Assembly (NCBI GenBank): GCA_903919145.1
Contig: CAIXGW010000066.1
Coordinates: 1-56,220, forward strand
Direction of reading: 5' to 3'
Length of the DNA: 56,220 bases
DNA from: an uncultured Myxococcales bacterium
GTDB lineage: Bacteria > Myxococcota_A > UBA9042
The notes under the pieces were generated by a model, which ran no database searches, was not told the origin of the DNA, and was given only the letters and a program-made list of their open reading frames with translations. A program made the position numbers and the translations under genes. Positions 53,073 to 56,220 of this stretch are shown here, one piece after another. Within the stretch, counting starts at the first letter, position 1. Every line of letters starts with the position of its first letter.

Positions 53073-54275
53073 ATGACCTCGCCCGCCGCTGCCAACCTCG
53101 CCCTTCTCTGCCTTGGCACCCTGGCCGAGCAGCTTGCCGTGCCTGGCAGCCCGCTGCAGCGCCAGATGCTGGCGGGGCTGGAGCAAGACAGTGGCCTGCA
53201 CCCGGCGAGTCTGCTGCGGCTGACTCAGCTGTTTGCCAAGGGTTATAGCAGCCGGCAACTGGCGATGGCGCAGCGGCGGGCCGGCGCCGTTGGCCCCTGG
53301 CAGCCCCTTGGCACCGTGGCGGTGGTAGCGCCGGGCAATCTGCCGGTGGCGGCCTGGCAGGCGGCGATCGAGCCACTGCTGGCCGGCAATGCGGTGCGAG
53401 TGCGGCCCAGCCGCGGTCACCAGCGGGCTCTGATCAACTTGCAGGGCGCGCTGGCGGCGATCGAGCCGCGGGTGGCGCGCCAGCTAAGCGTGCTTGAGTT
53501 TGATCGCGACGATCGCCGCGGCTGGCAGATGCTGCTGAACCAGGCTCGCTGCCTGGCGATTCACGGCAGCGATGCCGCTGTTCAGGCGGTGCTGGGCCAC
53601 GCCGCCGCAGCGGGCTGGGCGGGGCGGCTGCGCGTCCAAGGAGAGATGCGGTCTTTGGCGGTGATCGACGCTGCGCACTGGCAGCGCGGCGGTCAGCGCT
53701 TGCTTGACCAGCTGGCCGATGATGCCCTGCTGGCCGATGGCCGCGGCTGCATGTCTTTGCGAACGGTCGTGGCGGTGGGATTGGCGCCGGATCACGCCAT
53801 GGAGCTGCACCGCCAGCTGCACGAGGCGCTGGGGCGGGCGGCCGTGCGCTGGCCGGCGGGACCAGCCGACGCCACGGCGGGGCTGCAGCGGCAGCTGAGC
53901 GCCCAAGCCCTTGAGATGCAAGAGCTGCTGGCTGACGGCGCCCTGACCTTGAGCCAGCGGGCCGATGGCTGGCTGGCTACCGCCGCTCATCCCTCCTGGC
54001 TGGGCGACAGCTGGCCCGGGCCGGGCGGGCGCGACCTGGTGCTGTGGACGGCGCCCGACTGGCCGCAGGTGCAGCTGCGGCTGCAGCCCTGGCGCGGGCG
54101 GATCTCTACGCTGGCTGCAGCTGCCGACTCTGAACAAGTCCAGCGGTTGCAACAGGAGTTGGCGATCCCGCGCCTGTGCCGGCCGGGGCAGATGCAGGCA
54201 CCCAGTGCCGATCGCTCGGCCGACGGCCACGCTCCGCTGGAAGGGATGGTGCGCTACCTCGACCGGCTGCGCTGA
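53073..54275 (+). CDS. LuxC-like acyl-CoA reductase
   Basis: 400 residues from ATG 53073. Aldehyde-dehydrogenase-type fold of the LuxC group: GTVAVVAPGNLPVAAWQAAIEPLLAGNAVRVRPS (nucleotide-binding part, split here), an IHGSDAAVQAVLGHAA segment, and DGRGCMSLRTVVAVG with the likely catalytic Cys226. Such enzymes reduce fatty acyl-CoA or acyl-enzyme to the aldehyde with NADPH. There is no luxD, luxE or aldehyde-using partner nearby, so the substrate is open. Start is uncertain: the frame is open to 52911, overlapping the tRNA-Ser(TGA) upstream region; ATG 53073 has only a distant AGGGG. Confidence 0.7.
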   Translation: MTSPAAANLALLCLGTLAEQLAVPGSPLQRQMLAGLEQDSGLHPASLLRLTQLFAKGYSSRQLAMAQRRAGAVGPWQPLGTVAVVAPGNLPVAAWQAAIEPLLAGNAVRVRPSRGHQRALINLQGALAAIEPRVARQLSVLEFDRDDRRGWQMLLNQARCLAIHGSDAAVQAVLGHAAAAGWAGRLRVQGEMRSLAVIDAAHWQRGGQRLLDQLADDALLADGRGCMSLRTVVAVGLAPDHAMELHRQLHEALGRAAVRWPAGPADATAGLQRQLSAQALEMQELLADGALTLSQRADGWLATAAHPSWLGDSWPGPGGRDLVLWTAPDWPQVQLRLQPWRGRISTLAAAADSEQVQRLQQELAIPRLCRPGQMQAPSADRSADGHAPLEGMVRYLDRLR

Positions 54276-54423
54276 CCGGGCCAGCCTGCCCTGCGGCCCA
54301 AGGCCTCAAGGTGATCCGTGGGATCGCTGGCTGCTTGGGGGCACCACCGCAGGGCTGCAGCACCCGCCAGGGCGATCCAGCCGACCGACCATGGGCAGGC
54401 AATGGCCTATTTCTATTGGCGAT

Positions 54424-56220
54424 CTAGAACAGCGCTTTGCCAAACACATCGTACATGCCGCGAGCGATCTCAATGATCTGCTGGGCCTCGTCGACCATCC
54501 AGGGGTAGACCGACTTGTCGCCAGCCGCCACCTTGTCAGCCAGCGCCTGGGCGTCCTGCAGCATCACGTAGCCAGGGCTGTAGACCGCCGGATCCGTCAG
54601 CTTGGCCGACTTGTAGACACGGCCGTTGGTCGGGCTGGCAAAGGTCGCTACCTGGGTGCCGGGCTGGGGGGCAAAGGACTCGCCGCTGCCTTCCAAGTAG
54701 ATCTTGAGCGAGTCGTTGAACGTCTGGTCCCAGTTGGCGTTGAGCCAAGCCATTCCAAAGTAGATCGCATAGTTGCGCAAAATGAACATGCCGGGCACGT
54801 CAATGGCAGGCCAGCTGGTCTGGGCCGCCTGCAGCTTGGGGTCAAACCAGGCGCGCTTGACCACCTTGCCATCCGGGGCGCGCATCCAGCCGACCACGTC
54901 ATTGCGCCCTGCCGCCAGGCCGCCAAACAGCTGGCTCAGCTCCTTGTTGAAGTAGATGCCCATCGAGAGAATGTAGTTGTTGATCGGCTGGCTGGAGTCC
55001 ACGCCGATAAAGTAGGTGCTGGGGTCGGTCAGGGCCAGGATCGCGTTGATCTTGTCATAGAAGCTGCCCACATGGCGCAGGCGCTCAAAGAAGTAGTAGC
55101 CCGTCTCCTGGTCGTACTCGCTCTCGTACAGGCGTCCCTGGCCGACTGGGATGATGAGGTCAATGCAATTGCCCGGCCCTTCGCAGCCTTGCGGGGTAGC
55201 GCACTGCGGCAGGGGCAGGCCGGCGCCGGTCTCGGTCACGTAGCTGTACTGGCGAAACTGGCCGGTGGCCTTGTCAAGGCAGTACTGGCCCGGCTCTGGC
55301 TGGCCGATGACGTTGGCCAGGGCCTCCAGGCCTTCTTTGACCGCCGCCGTCATCGACAAGCCGCCGCTCAGCGCCTCGGCCCACGGCTTGCTCTCCAGGC
55401 CGTACTTCTTGACCAGGTCGGGGTCCCAGGTCAGCCAGTCCCACAGCACGCCGGGATTGAGCGCCACATCCGGGTCGTACTGCTGAAACACCCAGTTCTG
55501 ATACTGCAGGGCGATCGGCAGGAAGTAGCGGCCCCACAGCCGGCCCTCATAGTCGCCAATCGAAAAGCCCACGCGGTCGCGGCGGAAGGCCTGCAGCAAG
55601 TAGTGGTCGCGGTACTGCTGCAGGCCGCTGCGCAGCACTTCGGCCGAGTCGCCACCTGCGTCAAAGCGGTTGCAAGACGGCGTGCCTTCTGCGTATTCGT
55701 CCGAGCAGAAGCGGTAGGGCACCTCCCACAGCTCGCGCTTTCTGGGCTGGTCGGGATTGGAGCCGGCGCCCACCATCTCGGCCACCACCGCGCTGTAGGG
55801 CACAAACTGGCGGGCGCGCAGCTTGGCCGCTCCACCCATCAGCTTGGGCATGGCGGTGTAGTGGCGCAGGCCGTGCTGGACGACCGCCCGCAGCGGATCG
55901 CGGTACAGCGGGGCAAACACGTGGTAGCCGTCGACCTGTTCGGCCTTGTAGGGGTTGTACTGCGGCGGGCTGGTGGCAATGGGGTCAGCCGGCGGCGCCT
56001 GAAAGACCTCGACCAGCTGCCCGTAGCCAAAGGCGATCGCCGCCACATCGTACTTGCCCAGGCCCTTGAGATCGCTGTGAACGCGCTGGGCATAGTCCAT
56101 GATCGAAGAGTACTTGTAGTCGTCCATCCCGGCTTTTTTCTGCTCAAGCGTGGGCTCTTCCAGGGGCTTGCCCGACTCGCCGCGCAGGTCCCAGTAGTGG
56201 TCGTGGTAGTTCAGCGCGTC
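54424..56220 (-). CDS. Zinc-dependent metalloprotease, C-terminal part (partial, runs off the right edge)
   Basis: 598 codons are visible; the frame is open at the window edge, reading NYHDHYWDLRGESGKPLEE and then KYSSIMDYAQR. SSIMDY is a metzincin-type Met-turn, so the zinc HExxH site should lie just upstream, outside the window. The visible rest is a large domain with YRDPLRAVVQHGLRHYTAMP, CSDEYAEGTPSCN and a GNCIDLI region, similar to the big exported zinc-dependent metalloproteases of Myxococcota. ATG 56127 is internal, not the start. Protease activity is inferred from the Met-turn and overall resemblance. Confidence 0.75.
   Translation of the reverse strand, partial: DALNYHDHYWDLRGESGKPLEEPTLEQKKAGMDDYKYSSIMDYAQRVHSDLKGLGKYDVAAIAFGYGQLVEVFQAPPADPIATSPPQYNPYKAEQVDGYHVFAPLYRDPLRAVVQHGLRHYTAMPKLMGGAAKLRARQFVPYSAVVAEMVGAGSNPDQPRKRELWEVPYRFCSDEYAEGTPSCNRFDAGGDSAEVLRSGLQQYRDHYLLQAFRRDRVGFSIGDYEGRLWGRYFLPIALQYQNWVFQQYDPDVALNPGVLWDWLTWDPDLVKKYGLESKPWAEALSGGLSMTAAVKEGLEALANVIGQPEPGQYCLDKATGQFRQYSYVTETGAGLPLPQCATPQGCEGPGNCIDLIIPVGQGRLYESEYDQETGYYFFERLRHVGSFYDKINAILALTDPSTYFIGVDSSQPINNYILSMGIYFNKELSQLFGGLAAGRNDVVGWMRAPDGKVVKRAWFDPKLQAAQTSWPAIDVPGMFILRNYAIYFGMAWLNANWDQTFNDSLKIYLEGSGESFAPQPGTQVATFASPTNGRVYKSAKLTDPAVYSPGYVMLQDAQALADKVAAGDKSVYPWMVDEAQQIIEIARGMYDVFGKALF

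Overview
The window is GC-rich (well above 60% by eye) and gene-dense. It looks like chromosomal DNA from a former deltaproteobacterium, most likely the Myxococcota/Bradymonadota side. The clues are very large Asp/Cys-rich lipoproteins with CDDGN-type cysteine repeats, lamin-tail, thrombospondin-3 and NHL domains; a CarD/CdnL regulator; a two-component gene set with a sigma-54 activator; an ATP synthase a subunit with a signal peptide and a His-rich N terminus; and a LexA-type operator at uvrA that resembles the Myxococcus xanthus motif. No phage, plasmid or CRISPR locus is visible. The only mobile DNA is a 201 bp MITE-like element.

Layout. 1-0.8 kb: start of an ATP synthase operon on the minus strand (atpI, 5' part of atpB). 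1.2-7.3 kb: a large DUF4175-like membrane/coiled-coil protein and clpB. 7.4-13.7 kb: a signalling block. It holds a minus-strand operon (sigma-54 enhancer-binding response regulator, Hpt protein, CheY-like receiver), a divergent OmpA-family gene with a near-perfect -24/-12 promoter preceded by 11-bp phased GAGAC repeats, and a soluble PAS histidine kinase that abuts an S41 protease gene. 15.5-17.1 kb: a convergent HExxH lipid- or envelope-exported protein. 17.4-24.8 kb: a yajC-secD-secF-recJ-dacB run. 24.9-29.0 kb: a 1373-residue lamin-tail lipoprotein. 29.2-32.1 kb: fhs (formate-tetrahydrofolate ligase) and a convergent endonuclease/exonuclease/phosphatase-family lipoprotein, separated by the MITE-like insert. 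32.3-39.4 kb: a 2370-residue lipoprotein with a cysteine-rich array and three six-bladed NHL propellers. 39.6-46.7 kb: uvrA with an SOS-type promoter, a TPR-like membrane protein, a glutathione S-transferase-like protein, asparaginase II and a ParA-like ATPase. 46.8-50.2 kb: carD, recR, dnaX and the SRP RNA, all on the minus strand. 50.4-52.9 kb: five tRNA genes (Ser GGA, Ser CGA, Arg ACG, Ser GCT, Ser TGA) with tadA and a small lipoprotein. 53.1-56.2 kb: a LuxC-like acyl-CoA reductase and the C-terminal part of a zinc metalloprotease that runs off the window.

How genes may work together. The kinase, CheY-like protein, Hpt and receiver-EBP together supply every part of a His-Asp-His-Asp phosphorelay, with the divergent sigma-54 promoter as an obvious output. 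YajC/SecD/SecF assist the export of the many signal-peptide proteins nearby. TadA sits beside tRNA-Arg(ACG), its known substrate. uvrA, recJ, recR and dnaX are separate DNA replication/repair genes. Start codons were chosen by ribosome binding site, signal peptide and family length; several long open frames were trimmed at the 5' end for that reason.
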